Of a DNA stretch of 64,000 bases, positions 25,948 to 35,012 are shown piece after piece. The translations under genes and the position numbers were made by a program. How positions within the stretch are numbered: the first letter of the stretch is position 1; each line of letters begins with the position of its first letter. This stretch comes from Cronobacter sakazakii (GTDB lineage: Bacteria; Pseudomonadota; Gammaproteobacteria; Enterobacterales; Enterobacteriaceae): contig NZ_CP011047.1 of NCBI RefSeq assembly GCF_000982825.1, positions 2,108,001 through 2,172,000 on the forward strand, in the 5' to 3' direction. A model generated the notes under the pieces. The model was given only the letters and a program-made list of their open reading frames with translations. It was not told where the DNA came from and did no database searches.

Positions 25948-25990
25948 ATATAAGAATATAAGCTTTTATCCGAAAAGCGTTTTCTTATAT
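25948..25990. promoter_or_regulatory. Likely operator/promoter of the toxin-antitoxin module
   Basis: AT-rich stretch upstream of the toxin with a perfect 9-bp inverted repeat, ATATAAGAA at 25948-25956 and TTCTTATAT at 25982-25990. An extra ATATAAG overlaps the left arm (25957-25963). The position 41 bases before the toxin start suits an autorepression site for the XRE antitoxin. Confidence 0.55.
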
Positions 25991-26054
25991 GGCAACGTTA
26001 AACCCGGTCAGGGTACAGGGGAAGCAGCAGGGAAAGATTCTTCGTGACGTCTCG

Positions 26055-26080
26055 CAAAAACGCCTTCCGAAGAAGGCGTT
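26055..26080 (-). terminator. Terminator of the MFS gene
   Basis: Hairpin AACGCCTTC (26059-26067) and GAAGGCGTT (26072-26080) followed on the minus strand by a T-run. It lies 9 bases after the stop codon of the minus-strand transporter gene. Confidence 0.75.
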
Positions 26081-26088
26081 GCGTGGGA

Positions 26089-27324
26089 TCAGGCGGGGGT
26101 TTCTTCCAGGCGCTGGCGTTTACGCAGCGACGGAAACAGGCGCATCCAGAGCCCGACGACCACCAGCGTGCCGATACCGCCAATGGCCGCAGCGGGCACG
26201 GTGCCCAGCAGCGCGGCCAGCATGCCGGATTCAAATTCGCCAAGCTGGTTCGAGGTATTGATAAATATCGAGTTCACCGCGTTCACGCGGCCCAGCATCT
26301 CGTTGGGGGTATCGAGCTGCACCAGCGCGCCGCGAATAACCATGCTCACCATATCAAACCCGCCTGTCGCGAAGAGGGCGATAAGCGACAGCCACAGGTT
26401 GCTTGATAGCGCAAACACCAGCGTCGCCACGCCAAAGCCCGCTACCGATAAGAACATAATCATCCCGACATGTTTCTCAAGCGACCGGCGGCTCAGCCAG
26501 AAGCCCACCAGCAGCGCGCCCACGGCAGGCGCGGCGCGCAACAGCCCCAGCCCCCACGGGCCGGTGTGCAGAATATCGTGCGCGTAAATCGGCAGCAGCG
26601 CGGTAGCGCCGCCCAGCAGCACGGCAAAGAGATCGAGTGAAATCACGCCCAGCACGTCCGGGCGCTCGCGAATAAACTTCACGCCTGCAAAGAGCGTGGC
26701 GAGACTCGCGGGCTGGCGCGCAGGCGGCGCCTGTTCATAGCGCAGGCGGCTCACCATCACGACCGAAATGAGATACAGCACGGCGGTCAGCGCATAAACC
26801 ACCTGTGCGCCGAAGACATACAGCAGGCCGCCCAGCGCCGGGCCCATGATCATCGCCGCCTGGCTTGATACCGCGCTCGCCGCCGTGGCGCGCGCAAGTA
26901 GGGAAGGCGGCACCAGCGCCGGCAGCATCGACTGCAACGACGGCGCTTCCATCACTTTGGCGACGGAAATGATAAAAATCAGGCCGAGGATAATCTTCAC
27001 ATCGGCGAGATGCGCCACGGTGGCGGCGGTCAGCGCGGCGATGGCGAGCCATTCCACCAACTGGCCAATCAACACCACGCGGCGGCGATCGCGCTGATCG
27101 GCAATGTGCCCTGCCCAGAGCGCCAGCGTGATAGAGGGAAGAAACTGCACCAGGCCTATCAGACCGAGATAAAACGCGCTGTGGGTGAGGGCGTAAATCT
27201 GCCAGCCCACTACGATAGACAACATCTGGAAACCAAAGCCGGAGCAGGTACGCGCCAGCCAGAACGCGACAAACGAGCGGTGCGCCATCAGCGACGCGCC
27301 GCCATCAGAGTGTACAGAAGCCAT
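26089..27324 (-). CDS. MFS transporter of the EntS-like (MFS_3) type
   Basis: 411-residue transporter with about 12 hydrophobic segments. The loop after helix 2 reads WAGHIADQRDRRRVVLIGQ, the MFS signature, and NEMLGRVNAVNSIFINTSNQ is shared with EntS-type exporters. It looks like a distant relative of EntS (no DNA-level similarity noticed), so a siderophore or drug efflux role is possible; the substrate is unknown. It lies alone between the toxin-antitoxin module and hcxA. The start at 27324 has only a weak GGGATGG site. Confidence 0.75.
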   Translation of the reverse strand: MASVHSDGGASLMAHRSFVAFWLARTCSGFGFQMLSIVVGWQIYALTHSAFYLGLIGLVQFLPSITLALWAGHIADQRDRRRVVLIGQLVEWLAIAALTAATVAHLADVKIILGLIFIISVAKVMEAPSLQSMLPALVPPSLLARATAASAVSSQAAMIMGPALGGLLYVFGAQVVYALTAVLYLISVVMVSRLRYEQAPPARQPASLATLFAGVKFIRERPDVLGVISLDLFAVLLGGATALLPIYAHDILHTGPWGLGLLRAAPAVGALLVGFWLSRRSLEKHVGMIMFLSVAGFGVATLVFALSSNLWLSLIALFATGGFDMVSMVIRGALVQLDTPNEMLGRVNAVNSIFINTSNQLGEFESGMLAALLGTVPAAAIGGIGTLVVVGLWMRLFPSLRKRQRLEETPA

Positions 27325-27438
27325 AAACCATCCCGAACGTATAAAAACGCGGCGTGAAAGAATAGTTATCGCCGCGTGAGCGAGGTTTAAGCCTACAGGG
27401 ATTTCGCAAAAAGTGGCATCGCACCCTGTGCGATTTAG

Positions 27439-28527
27439 TTAGCGAGCAAAGGTTTCCACTTTTTCAAAGGCCGCGCGCAGGGCTGCGGGTGACAGCGCCA
27501 CCGGCAGGGCGTGAATGGATTCCACCGGGCGCAGCGTGTGGGCGATAACACGGTCCAGCTCCGCCGCGTTATGAATATCGACATCCAGCTCTGCAAGCGT
27601 GGTGGGCAACCTGAAGCGCCGCCAGGCGTCAATCAGCTGCGTCAGCACGTCGTCCTGGCCGAGCAGAGCGCTCTGTACCAGGATGCCGTAAGCCACTTTG
27701 GTGCCGTGCAGATATTTTTCCGTCTGCGGCAGCACGGTCAGGCCGTTATGTACCGCATGCGCCGCCGCCACGCGCGTATAGCGCTCGCCAAGCCCGCCGA
27801 CCATGCCGCCGCCCGCGATAATGGCATCCACCACATCGCGGAAATCCTGCGTGAGCGCGCCACGATGCTGACAGGCGAGCGCCGCTTCGCTCTGTTCCAG
27901 CAGCACGTCACGAATGGCGAGCGCGGCGTTGAGGCCAAGCCGTACGGTAAGCGGCAGGGTGGCGGGCGCAGGTGCCAGTACCACGGCTTCATACCATTTG
28001 GCGAGCGTGTCGCCGATGCCCGCGAGCAGATATTCCGCCGGCGCGCGCAGGATAATCTCCGGCTCCACCAGTACCAGATGGTTGGCGTCGTCGAAAATCT
28101 CAAAATGCAGCGCCTGACCAGCGTCGTTGTACCAGACGGAGAGCGGCGTCCAGGCAGCGCACGTGGCGGCGATGGTCGGAATGGCGACCACCGGCAGGCC
28201 AAGACGTCGCGCCAGCGCTTTGGCGGTATCCAGCAGCGCGCCGCCGCCAACGCCAATCACCACCGCCCGATCGTCACCCGCCTGGGCCGCAAGCGCGCTG
28301 ACATCGCTTTCGCTGCAATGCCCGCGAAACAAAATCCGCGTAGCGCCGGGGGCGTCAATGGCGTCTGAGAGAAAAGGGCGCGCGGCGGCAATAGCGCGTT
28401 CGCCATAGATCCAGACGGCGCGCGCGAGTTGCGCCGGGGTGTAGAAATCGTGCAGGCGAGCCAGCGCGCCGGGATAAGAAAAGTAGTTTGCCGGGCCGGG
28501 AACCACGCGGATGTCGGTATCGCTCAT
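27439..28527 (-). CDS. hcxA: Hydroxycarboxylate dehydrogenase A (YbdH)
   Basis: 362-residue member of the iron-containing alcohol dehydrogenase/glycerol dehydrogenase family, the same length as E. coli YbdH/HcxA, which reduces 2-oxoglutarate and 2-oxobutanoate. The nucleotide-binding motif is GVGGGALLDTAKALARR, and metal ligands are expected in the GIGDTLAKWYEA and AHAVHNGLT segments. The start at 28527 matches E. coli; an in-frame ATG at 28554 is less likely. The divergent gap to the ABC operon contains met-box-like sites, so MetJ may also touch this gene. Confidence 0.92.
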   Translation of the reverse strand: MSDTDIRVVPGPANYFSYPGALARLHDFYTPAQLARAVWIYGERAIAAARPFLSDAIDAPGATRILFRGHCSESDVSALAAQAGDDRAVVIGVGGGALLDTAKALARRLGLPVVAIPTIAATCAAWTPLSVWYNDAGQALHFEIFDDANHLVLVEPEIILRAPAEYLLAGIGDTLAKWYEAVVLAPAPATLPLTVRLGLNAALAIRDVLLEQSEAALACQHRGALTQDFRDVVDAIIAGGGMVGGLGERYTRVAAAHAVHNGLTVLPQTEKYLHGTKVAYGILVQSALLGQDDVLTQLIDAWRRFRLPTTLAELDVDIHNAAELDRVIAHTLRPVESIHALPVALSPAALRAAFEKVETFAR

Positions 28528-28566
28528 GAGAGTTGTCCTTGTCTTTTTTACCATCCTGCCACAGAA

Positions 28567-28582
28567 AGCCGTCCGGACGTCT
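28567..28582. promoter_or_regulatory. Two tandem met-box-like sites, hcxA side
   Basis: Adjacent 8-mers AGCCGTCC and GGACGTCT match the MetJ consensus AGACGTCT at 6 and 7 of 8 positions. They lie 40 bases upstream of hcxA on the minus strand. Two boxes are the minimum for MetJ binding. Confidence 0.5.
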
Positions 28583-28658
28583 GATTATTGTCGTCCTCGC
28601 GCATGCAATCTTTTCACGTTGACAGCGAAACGCAGCGGCAACCTGAAAAATTCTAATG

Positions 28659-28682
28659 TTACGTCCAGACATCTGGACGGCT
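28659..28682. promoter_or_regulatory. Three tandem met-box-like sites, ABC operon side
   Basis: Three adjacent 8-mers match AGACGTCT at 5, 7 (AGACATCT) and 6 positions. The stretch contains the palindrome CGTCCAG-ACAT-CTGGACG. It lies 105 bases before the ABC ATPase gene, next to an AT-rich promoter-like sequence, and has the same character as the site at 35013. Confidence 0.6.
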
Positions 28683-28787
28683 AATAATTTTTTGCTTTAT
28701 CTTATGCCGATTCATTCATTGCAAGCGGATATATCCGCGTGAATGATTGCCTTAGCTGATTAATCATTCATGTGGAGACGGCCTGCT

Positions 28788-30293
28788 ATGTCCCTGAACC
28801 AGTGCCTTGAGATGCGCGCGATATCCCTGGCCTTTAGCGGCTTTCCGGCGCTGACGCAGGTGGATTTCACCCTGCGGGCAGGCTCCGTACACGCGCTCAC
28901 CGGCGCGAACGGTGCCGGAAAATCGACGCTGATGGCGGTGCTCTCCGGTGCCTGGGATCACTATCAGGGCCAGATCCTGCTGGATGGCGAACCCGTACAC
29001 ATCCGCTCGCCGCGCGACGCCAAAGCGCTCGGCATTCATCTCGTGCAGCAGGAAGTGGACGCCGCGCTGGTGCCGGGGCTGAGCGTTGCGGAAAACATTA
29101 TGCTCGACAGCCTGCGTGAAGGCGGCCTGCGCTACCGCTGGGGTGAAACCCGCCGCCGCGCCCGAGCGGCGCTGGCGCAGCTTGATGTGGAAATGGACGT
29201 TAACCGCCGCATCGACAGCTGTTCGCTTGCCGAAAAACAGCATGTGCTGCTGGCGCGCGCGCTTTCGCATCACTGCCGTTACCTGATCCTTGATGAACCG
29301 ACCGCGCCCCTCGATCAGCACGAAAGTGAACGTCTGTTCGCGGTGGTCAGACGCCTCCAGGCGAAGGACATGGGCGTGGTGTTTATCTCGCACCGCATTC
29401 ATGAGCTAAAAGCCATCTGCGACACCCTGACGGTGCTGCGCGACGGCAGGCTGATTGAGAGCGGGCCGATGGCGTCGCTCTCTGGCTCGCAGATCGTCGA
29501 GAAAATGCTGGGACATGCGCTCGACACGCTCTACCCGCCGCGCCGCCCGACGCCTGAAAATGCCGTATTGCTGGCGGTGGACGGGCTGCATGACGACACG
29601 CTGCTACAGGACATTTCGCTGCACCTGCGTAAAGGGGAGATCCTGGGGATCGCCGGGCTGGCGGGGGCCGGGAAAACGGAGCTGTGCAAGGCGCTCTTTG
29701 GCGCGAGCAAAAGTACGCTGCGCCAGGGCGAGCTTGCGGGGCGTCCGTGGCGGCCCACCGATCCTGCGGATTCGGTGGCGCGCGGGCTGGCGCTGGTGCC
29801 GGAAGAGCGACGCAAAGAGGGCATTTTTATCGACGAGCCGATCGCCATGAATCTCGCCGCCAGCGCTGATGGCAGCTTTACCCGCTGGGGGCTGTTTGGT
29901 CACCGCGACGCCTGGCGCTGGGCGCAGGAGGTGATTTCGCGTCTCGGCATTCGCGCCAGCGGGCCAGGGCAGCGGCTGCGCAGGCTTTCCGGCGGCAACC
30001 AGCAGAAAGTGGCTATCGGCAAATGGCTGCGCGGCAATAGCGACGTGCTGATTTTCGACGAGCCGACGAAAGGCGTGGACGTCAAAGCCAAAACCGATCT
30101 TTTCAACCTGATTGACGGGCTGGCCCGCCAGGGCAAGGGCATTATTTACGCCTCCGGCGAGTTCACCGAGCTGGTGGGCCTGTGCGACCGCATCTGCGTG
30201 CTGTGGGACGGGCGCATTGTGGCGGAGCTGGATGGCCGCGACGCCAGCGAAGAAACCTTATTACTCTATTCCACCGGAGGAACCCCCGCGTGA
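28788..30293 (+). CDS. Sugar-type ABC transporter ATP-binding protein, probable methylthioribose uptake
   Basis: 501-residue tandem ATPase of the RbsA/CUT2 class, which powers monosaccharide import. The first half has Walker A GANGAGKST, a degenerate signature (CSLAEKQHVLLARAL) and Walker B LILDEPTAPLD. The second half has GLAGAGKTE, LSGGNQQKVAIGKWL and LIFDEPTKGVDV. The start at 28788 has GGAG about 10 bases upstream; the ATG at 28770 has no site. It heads a four-gene unit ending with a LVIVD protein. MetJ-type boxes upstream and mtnK/mtnA next door suggest that the substrate is 5-methylthioribose, but this is inference. Confidence 0.8.
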   Translation: MSLNQCLEMRAISLAFSGFPALTQVDFTLRAGSVHALTGANGAGKSTLMAVLSGAWDHYQGQILLDGEPVHIRSPRDAKALGIHLVQQEVDAALVPGLSVAENIMLDSLREGGLRYRWGETRRRARAALAQLDVEMDVNRRIDSCSLAEKQHVLLARALSHHCRYLILDEPTAPLDQHESERLFAVVRRLQAKDMGVVFISHRIHELKAICDTLTVLRDGRLIESGPMASLSGSQIVEKMLGHALDTLYPPRRPTPENAVLLAVDGLHDDTLLQDISLHLRKGEILGIAGLAGAGKTELCKALFGASKSTLRQGELAGRPWRPTDPADSVARGLALVPEERRKEGIFIDEPIAMNLAASADGSFTRWGLFGHRDAWRWAQEVISRLGIRASGPGQRLRRLSGGNQQKVAIGKWLRGNSDVLIFDEPTKGVDVKAKTDLFNLIDGLARQGKGIIYASGEFTELVGLCDRICVLWDGRIVAELDGRDASEETLLLYSTGGTPA

Positions 30294-31285
30294 GCAAGGC
30301 CGCAACCCTGAAGAGCACGCCGTCGGCGCGCCACCAGCTGTTTGAGTTTTTCTATAAGTGGGGAATGTTGCTGACGGTCGTGGCGCTGGTCGCGCTGTTC
30401 GGCATCGCCTCGGACAACTTTCTCGATCCGTTCAACATCATCAACATTCTGCGCTCTATCGCCATCGTGACAGTGATCGCTATCGGCGTCTCTATCTCGC
30501 TGACTATCGGCGGGTTCGATCTCTCGGTGGGCTCGACGGCGTCGCTGGCCAATGCGCTGGTTGTCTCGCTGTTCGTCTGGCACGGCTTCGGCACAACGGA
30601 GGCGATTGTCATCACGCTTGCGCTCTGCACGCTGGTCGGGCTGTTTAACGCGTTTCTGATTGTGGTGCTGAAAATCCCGGACATGCTCGCCACGCTTGCC
30701 AGCCTGTTTGTGATTCAGGGCGTCGCGATGACCTACAGCTACGGTGGCTCAATCACCCAGAACATGGTTCTGCCGAGCGGCGAGATGGCGGAGGGCGTGA
30801 TTCCTGACGCCTTCAGCCTGCTCGGCCAGGTGCCGGTGATTGTGATTGTGATGCTGGTGGTGACGGTCGTGGCGCAGCTTGGGCTGTCGTTGACCACCCA
30901 CGGGCGGCGCATGTACGCCATCGGCGGCAACCCGGAGGCGGCGCGCCTCTCCGGCATTCGCATTACGCGCTACAAAGTGGCGGCGTATGTCATCGCCTCG
31001 CTGCTGGCGGGCCTTGGCGGCATTCTGCTTGCTTCGCGCATTGGCTCCTCGCAGGTGAACGCGGGCAGCGGTTATCTGATGGACGCCGTCGCGGCGGCGT
31101 GGATTGGCTTTTCGCTGGCCGGCTCCGGCAAACCGAACGCGCTCGGTACGTTAGTGGGCGCGGTGATCCTGGGCGTGCTCTCCAACGGCCTGGTGATGCT
31201 CTCGGTGCCGTATTACGCAATGGACATTATCAAAGGGCTGGTGCTCGCTGGGGCGCTTGCCATCACTTACATCCAGCGACGTTAA
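30290..31285 (+). CDS. Sugar-type ABC transporter permease, probable methylthioribose uptake
   Basis: 331-residue permease of the RbsC/CUT2 family with about 8-10 hydrophobic helices. SIAIVTVIAIGVSISLTIGG, FDLSVGSTASL and the cytoplasmic ATPase-contact loop GGNPEAARLSGI are hallmarks. The start is GTG at 30290, overlapping the ATPase stop (GTGA), so translation is coupled. One permease gene means it acts as a homodimer. Confidence 0.83.
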   Translation: MSKAATLKSTPSARHQLFEFFYKWGMLLTVVALVALFGIASDNFLDPFNIINILRSIAIVTVIAIGVSISLTIGGFDLSVGSTASLANALVVSLFVWHGFGTTEAIVITLALCTLVGLFNAFLIVVLKIPDMLATLASLFVIQGVAMTYSYGGSITQNMVLPSGEMAEGVIPDAFSLLGQVPVIVIVMLVVTVVAQLGLSLTTHGRRMYAIGGNPEAARLSGIRITRYKVAAYVIASLLAGLGGILLASRIGSSQVNAGSGYLMDAVAAAWIGFSLAGSGKPNALGTLVGAVILGVLSNGLVMLSVPYYAMDIIKGLVLAGALAITYIQRR

Positions 31286-31308
31286 TCACAGACAGGGAAA
31301 TAAACAGA

Positions 31309-32373
31309 ATGAAAAAACTGACGCTCTCTTTACTGGCGCTGGGCCTGCTCTCATCGCTACCCGGTTTCGCCGCCACGCCCGCGCCGGTGCCGGACGCCAT
31401 CGCCAGTCACAACGGGCCGGTGCGCATCGCCGTTATCCGCAACTTAGGGTCGGACGACAACACCACGCAGTTTGTGGCGGGCGCGATCCAGGAAGGCAAA
31501 AAGCTCGGCTTTAAGGTCAGCACCTTTTTAAGCAACGGCGACGACGCGAAATTTCAGGATTTCGTCAATCAGGCCATCAGCCAGAAATATGACGGCATCA
31601 TTCTCTCTCAGGGGCGCGATCCGTACTCCACCGAACTGGTGAAGCGTATTGTGGACGCGGGCATTAAAGTCTCGGTGTTTGATACCGCCGTGAAAGGCGA
31701 GATCCCGGGCGTCACCGTCACCCAGCAGGACGACGCGTCGCTCACGCAGCTCTCCGCAGGCCAGCTGGTGAAAGATTTCAACGGCAAGGCGAACATCATT
31801 AAGCTGTGGGTAGCGGGCTTCCCGCCGATGGAGCGTCGTCAGGCGGCGTACCAGGAGATCCTGAAGCAAAACCCTGGCATTAAAGAGCTGGAATCGATAG
31901 GCGCAGTCTCGTCAGACGTGCAGGGCGATACCGCCAACAAAGTAGGCGCGGTGCTGGCGAAATACCCGAAAGGCCAGATTGACGCCATCTGGGGCACCTG
32001 GGACGCCTTCAGCCAGGGCGCTTACAAGGCGCTGAAAGAGAATGGCCGCACCGAGATCAAGCTCTACAGCATCGATATCTCCAACCAGGATTTGCAACTG
32101 ATGCGCGAAGCGGGCAGCCCGTGGAAAGTGAGCGTGGCGGTCGATCCGAAGCTGATTGGCGCGACCAACGTGCGACTTATCGCCAATAAAATCGCCGGTG
32201 AGCCGACGCCTGCCACCTATGATTTTAAAGCCGCGGCCATCCCGCAGGCGTTGCTGGCAAGCCAGAGCGGGCCGGTGAACGTGGCGGCGCTCAGTAAAAT
32301 CATTCCGGGCTGGGGCCAGACCGAGGATTTCATCGCGCCGTGGTTTGCGACGCTTGAAGCGAAGCACAAATAA
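31309..32373 (+). CDS. Periplasmic sugar-binding protein, probable methylthioribose receptor
   Basis: 354-residue periplasmic binding protein of the ribose/galactose type (peripla_BP_4). The signal peptide is MKKLTLSLLALGLLSSLPGF, cleaved after AA/ATPAP. The mature part has the family pattern VRIAVIRNLGSDDNTTQFVA, YDGIILSQGRDPYSTELVK and a hinge-side IDAIWGTWDAFSQGAYKAL. The start at 31309 follows a GACAGGGAAA site 12 bases ahead. It supplies the transporter formed by the two preceding genes. Confidence 0.82.
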   Translation: MKKLTLSLLALGLLSSLPGFAATPAPVPDAIASHNGPVRIAVIRNLGSDDNTTQFVAGAIQEGKKLGFKVSTFLSNGDDAKFQDFVNQAISQKYDGIILSQGRDPYSTELVKRIVDAGIKVSVFDTAVKGEIPGVTVTQQDDASLTQLSAGQLVKDFNGKANIIKLWVAGFPPMERRQAAYQEILKQNPGIKELESIGAVSSDVQGDTANKVGAVLAKYPKGQIDAIWGTWDAFSQGAYKALKENGRTEIKLYSIDISNQDLQLMREAGSPWKVSVAVDPKLIGATNVRLIANKIAGEPTPATYDFKAAAIPQALLASQSGPVNVAALSKIIPGWGQTEDFIAPWFATLEAKHK

Positions 32374-33617
32374 TGGCGACTGAGTTACCGCGCCCGGACT
32401 ACAGCCGCAATATGCGGCTGATTGGCCACTCCGACCAGGGCGGCCGCCCGGACGGCGTGCAGGTGATGGTGCACCGGGGCTTTGCGTATATCGGCCATAT
32501 GGTGTCGCAGGGCTTTTCCATCGTTGACGTGCGCGACCCGAAAAACCCGACAGCGGCGGGCTATGTGCCCGCGCCGCCCGGCACCTGGAACGTGCATCTC
32601 CAGGCGCACGATGACCTGCTGCTGGTGATTAACGCCCGCGATCTCTTTGCCGATGCGCGCTTCGCCGACGAAAAAGTTTATTACACCCGTTCGGTCGGCG
32701 AGACGGTGCGCGATGTCCACGACAAAGGCTGGAGCGCGGGGCTTCGCGTGTTTGATATCGCCACACCCGAAAAGCCGCGCGAAATCGGCTTTCTGCCGCT
32801 CAACGGCATCGGCATTCACCGCATCTGGTATGTCGGCGGGCGCTGGGCGTATGTCTCGGCGCTTCTCGATGGCTTTACCGATTACATTTTCCTGACTATC
32901 GATCTGGCTGACCCGCGTAAGCCTGAAGTGGCGGGGCGCTGGTGGCTGCCGGGGATGCATCAGGCGGCGGGGGAGACGCCCCACTGGCCCGACGGCAAAC
33001 GCTACGCGCTGCACCATGCGATTATCGCGGGCGATACCGCCTACGGGAGCTGGCGCGACGGCGGGCTGACGATTCTCGATGTGAAAGACCGCAGCCAGCC
33101 GAAACTAATCAGCCACCGTAACTGGAGCCCGCCGTTTGGCGGCGGCACGCATACCGCACTGCCGCTGCCGGATCGCTCCCTGCTGGTGGTGCTGGATGAA
33201 GCCGTGCTGGATAACCAGCAGGATGGCGAAAAGCATATCTGGCTGTTTGATATTCGCGAGCCGTCAAATCCGGTGAGTATTTCGACCTTCCCGCAGCCGG
33301 ATGAAACCGACTACGTGGCGAAAGGGGCGCACTTCGGGCCGCATAATCTGCATGAGAACCGCCCCGGCAGTTTTGTGAGTTCAACGCTGATTTTCGCGAC
33401 CTGGCAGAACGCGGGCGTGCGTGCGTACGATATCTCGAACCCGTACCGGCCAGTGGAGACCGGCGCGCTGGTGCCCGCCGCGCCAGAGCGAATGATGGAT
33501 ACGCGGCCCGGACGCCCGCAGGTGATTCAGTCATGCGATGTGTTTGTGGATGCGCAGGGGATTATTTACAGCACGGATTATAACGGCGGGTTGTCGGTGA
33601 TTGAGTATCAGGGGTAG
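32373..33617 (+). CDS. LVIVD-repeat beta-propeller protein of unknown function
   Basis: 414-residue protein made of repeated blades with the LVIVD pattern: GFSIVDVRDPKNPTAAGYV, GLRVFDIATPEKPREIGFL, LTIDLADPRKPEVAG, GLTILDVKDRSQPKLIS, IWLFDIREPSNPVSI, VRAYDISNPYRPVETG and GLSVIEY at the end, about seven blades. No signal peptide is seen, so it is probably cytoplasmic. The start overlaps the receptor gene's stop by one base (TAATG), which makes it the fourth gene of the ABC operon. I cannot assign a reaction. Many His and Asp residues in GIHRIW, ALHHAI and THTALP could bind a metal or a sugar. Confidence 0.75.
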   Translation: MATELPRPDYSRNMRLIGHSDQGGRPDGVQVMVHRGFAYIGHMVSQGFSIVDVRDPKNPTAAGYVPAPPGTWNVHLQAHDDLLLVINARDLFADARFADEKVYYTRSVGETVRDVHDKGWSAGLRVFDIATPEKPREIGFLPLNGIGIHRIWYVGGRWAYVSALLDGFTDYIFLTIDLADPRKPEVAGRWWLPGMHQAAGETPHWPDGKRYALHHAIIAGDTAYGSWRDGGLTILDVKDRSQPKLISHRNWSPPFGGGTHTALPLPDRSLLVVLDEAVLDNQQDGEKHIWLFDIREPSNPVSISTFPQPDETDYVAKGAHFGPHNLHENRPGSFVSSTLIFATWQNAGVRAYDISNPYRPVETGALVPAAPERMMDTRPGRPQVIQSCDVFVDAQGIIYSTDYNGGLSVIEYQG

Positions 33618-33643
33618 GGGCATCGCGCGGTAGGCGGCATGAC

Positions 33644-33774
33644 GGCGGGTGCGCTGCGCTTACCCGCCCTACGGGGCGGGGGAGATATGGTGGCGGGTGC
33701 GCTTTGCTTACCCGCCCTACAAACCCAGTTTCGACCTTCTTTTTTGTAGGGTGGGTAAGCGTAGCGCACCCACC
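33644..33774. repeat. REP-like palindromes between the LVIVD gene and mtnK
   Basis: Three units: 33644-33672 minus, 33692-33720 minus and 33746-33774 plus. They fill the gap between two convergent genes, and the last ends 8 bases before the mtnK stop codon. Same family as at 11661, 22035 and 24686. Confidence 0.83.
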
Positions 33775-33782
33775 GGGGCCAA

Positions 33783-34982
33783 TTACCCGTACTGCCGCAC
33801 GCGGGCGATAAACTCGTCGGCGCTCTCAATGCGCGGGGCAAGAAGGATCAGCGCCTTGCCAAGCCCGATGGCGTGGCGCAGGCACGACAGCTTCATCTCT
33901 TCATCCCGAATGGTATCGATATCCGCTACATGCGACAGGCCGACGCTTCGGCGGATAAGCTCCGTACCGGCAAAGCCAATGGCGTCCGCCCATACTTTCT
34001 TCAAAAACTCGCTGGCGTAGCCAGGCTCTGCCAGCGCCGCGTCGCGAGTTTTCTCGCGCGCCAGCGTCTGGAAACGCTCGGCGAAGGTGTGCCACAGCGT
34101 GGCGATATCGATAAGGCGCTGCTCGCGCGCGTCGGCGGCTTCGCGAATGCCGAGCTGGCCCGGCGCGCCGCAGTAGTTCAGCAGCAAGTTGCCGATGGCC
34201 GTTCCAACGTCAAAGCCCACCGGGCCGAAATACCCGAACTCGGCGTCAATAGCTTTCAGGCTGCCGTCGGCGACAAAAATGGAGCCGCTGTGAATATCGC
34301 CGTGCAACAGCGCTTCGGCATGGGAGAAAAAGCGGTGCTTGAGTGCAGCCACGGCGCATTTCAGCGCGGCATCGTCGCGCAGCGCCGCGACGTCGGCCTC
34401 AAGTTCAGCCGGATAGTTATTGCGCTCATGAACCTGATACGGGTCGTTAAAGAACAGATCTTCGGTGATCTCGCACATCTCCGGGTTGATAAAGCGCGCC
34501 ACTTCGGCCTTTTTCGCATGGGGATGCAGATAAAAATCACTCGTGTGAAACAGCGTCTGGGCCAGATATTCGCCAAGCTGGCGGGCCGCCTGTGGGTAAT
34601 GCACGCCTTTGATCAGTTCGCCGCGCCAGATGCGGTGATCGGAGAGATCTTCCATCACCATAACGGCAAGCGTGGGATCGTAATGATGAATTTTAACCGT
34701 GTGCGCCGGGCAGTGCTGATAGTGCGCCACCAGCGTCTGGGCTTCGAGACGCGCGCGATCGAGCGTCAGCGGCCAGGATTCCCCCACGCAGCGCACATAG
34801 GGCAGCGCCTGTTTAACGACAATTCGGCTAATGCCCTGTTTATCAAAGATTTTAAAGACCAGATTGAGATTGCCGTCGCCGACCTCCTGCGCGCTCACCA
34901 GTGCTTCCGGCGCGCTGAGTCCGCCAAATTGTTGCGCATAAGCCACCGCATCGCTGGCCGTAAAGGTTCGGTATTGCGACAT
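33783..34982 (-). CDS. mtnK: 5-methylthioribose kinase MtnK
   Basis: 399-residue kinase that phosphorylates 5-methylthioribose to the 1-phosphate in methionine salvage. The protein kinase-like fold is marked by GDGNLNLVFKIF (nucleotide loop), VMEDLSDHRIWRGELIKG, the catalytic loop LLHGDIHSGSIFV and the metal-binding DAEFGYFGPVGFDVGTA. The start at 34982 has AGGAT 7 bases upstream; the in-frame ATG at 34997 overlaps that site. It is divergent from mtnA, with four met-box-like 8-mers between them. Confidence 0.94.
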   Translation of the reverse strand: MSQYRTFTASDAVAYAQQFGGLSAPEALVSAQEVGDGNLNLVFKIFDKQGISRIVVKQALPYVRCVGESWPLTLDRARLEAQTLVAHYQHCPAHTVKIHHYDPTLAVMVMEDLSDHRIWRGELIKGVHYPQAARQLGEYLAQTLFHTSDFYLHPHAKKAEVARFINPEMCEITEDLFFNDPYQVHERNNYPAELEADVAALRDDAALKCAVAALKHRFFSHAEALLHGDIHSGSIFVADGSLKAIDAEFGYFGPVGFDVGTAIGNLLLNYCGAPGQLGIREAADAREQRLIDIATLWHTFAERFQTLAREKTRDAALAEPGYASEFLKKVWADAIGFAGTELIRRSVGLSHVADIDTIRDEEMKLSCLRHAIGLGKALILLAPRIESADEFIARVRQYG

Positions 34983-35012
34983 TGCTGATATCCTCATTCA
35001 ATCTGGTTATAA

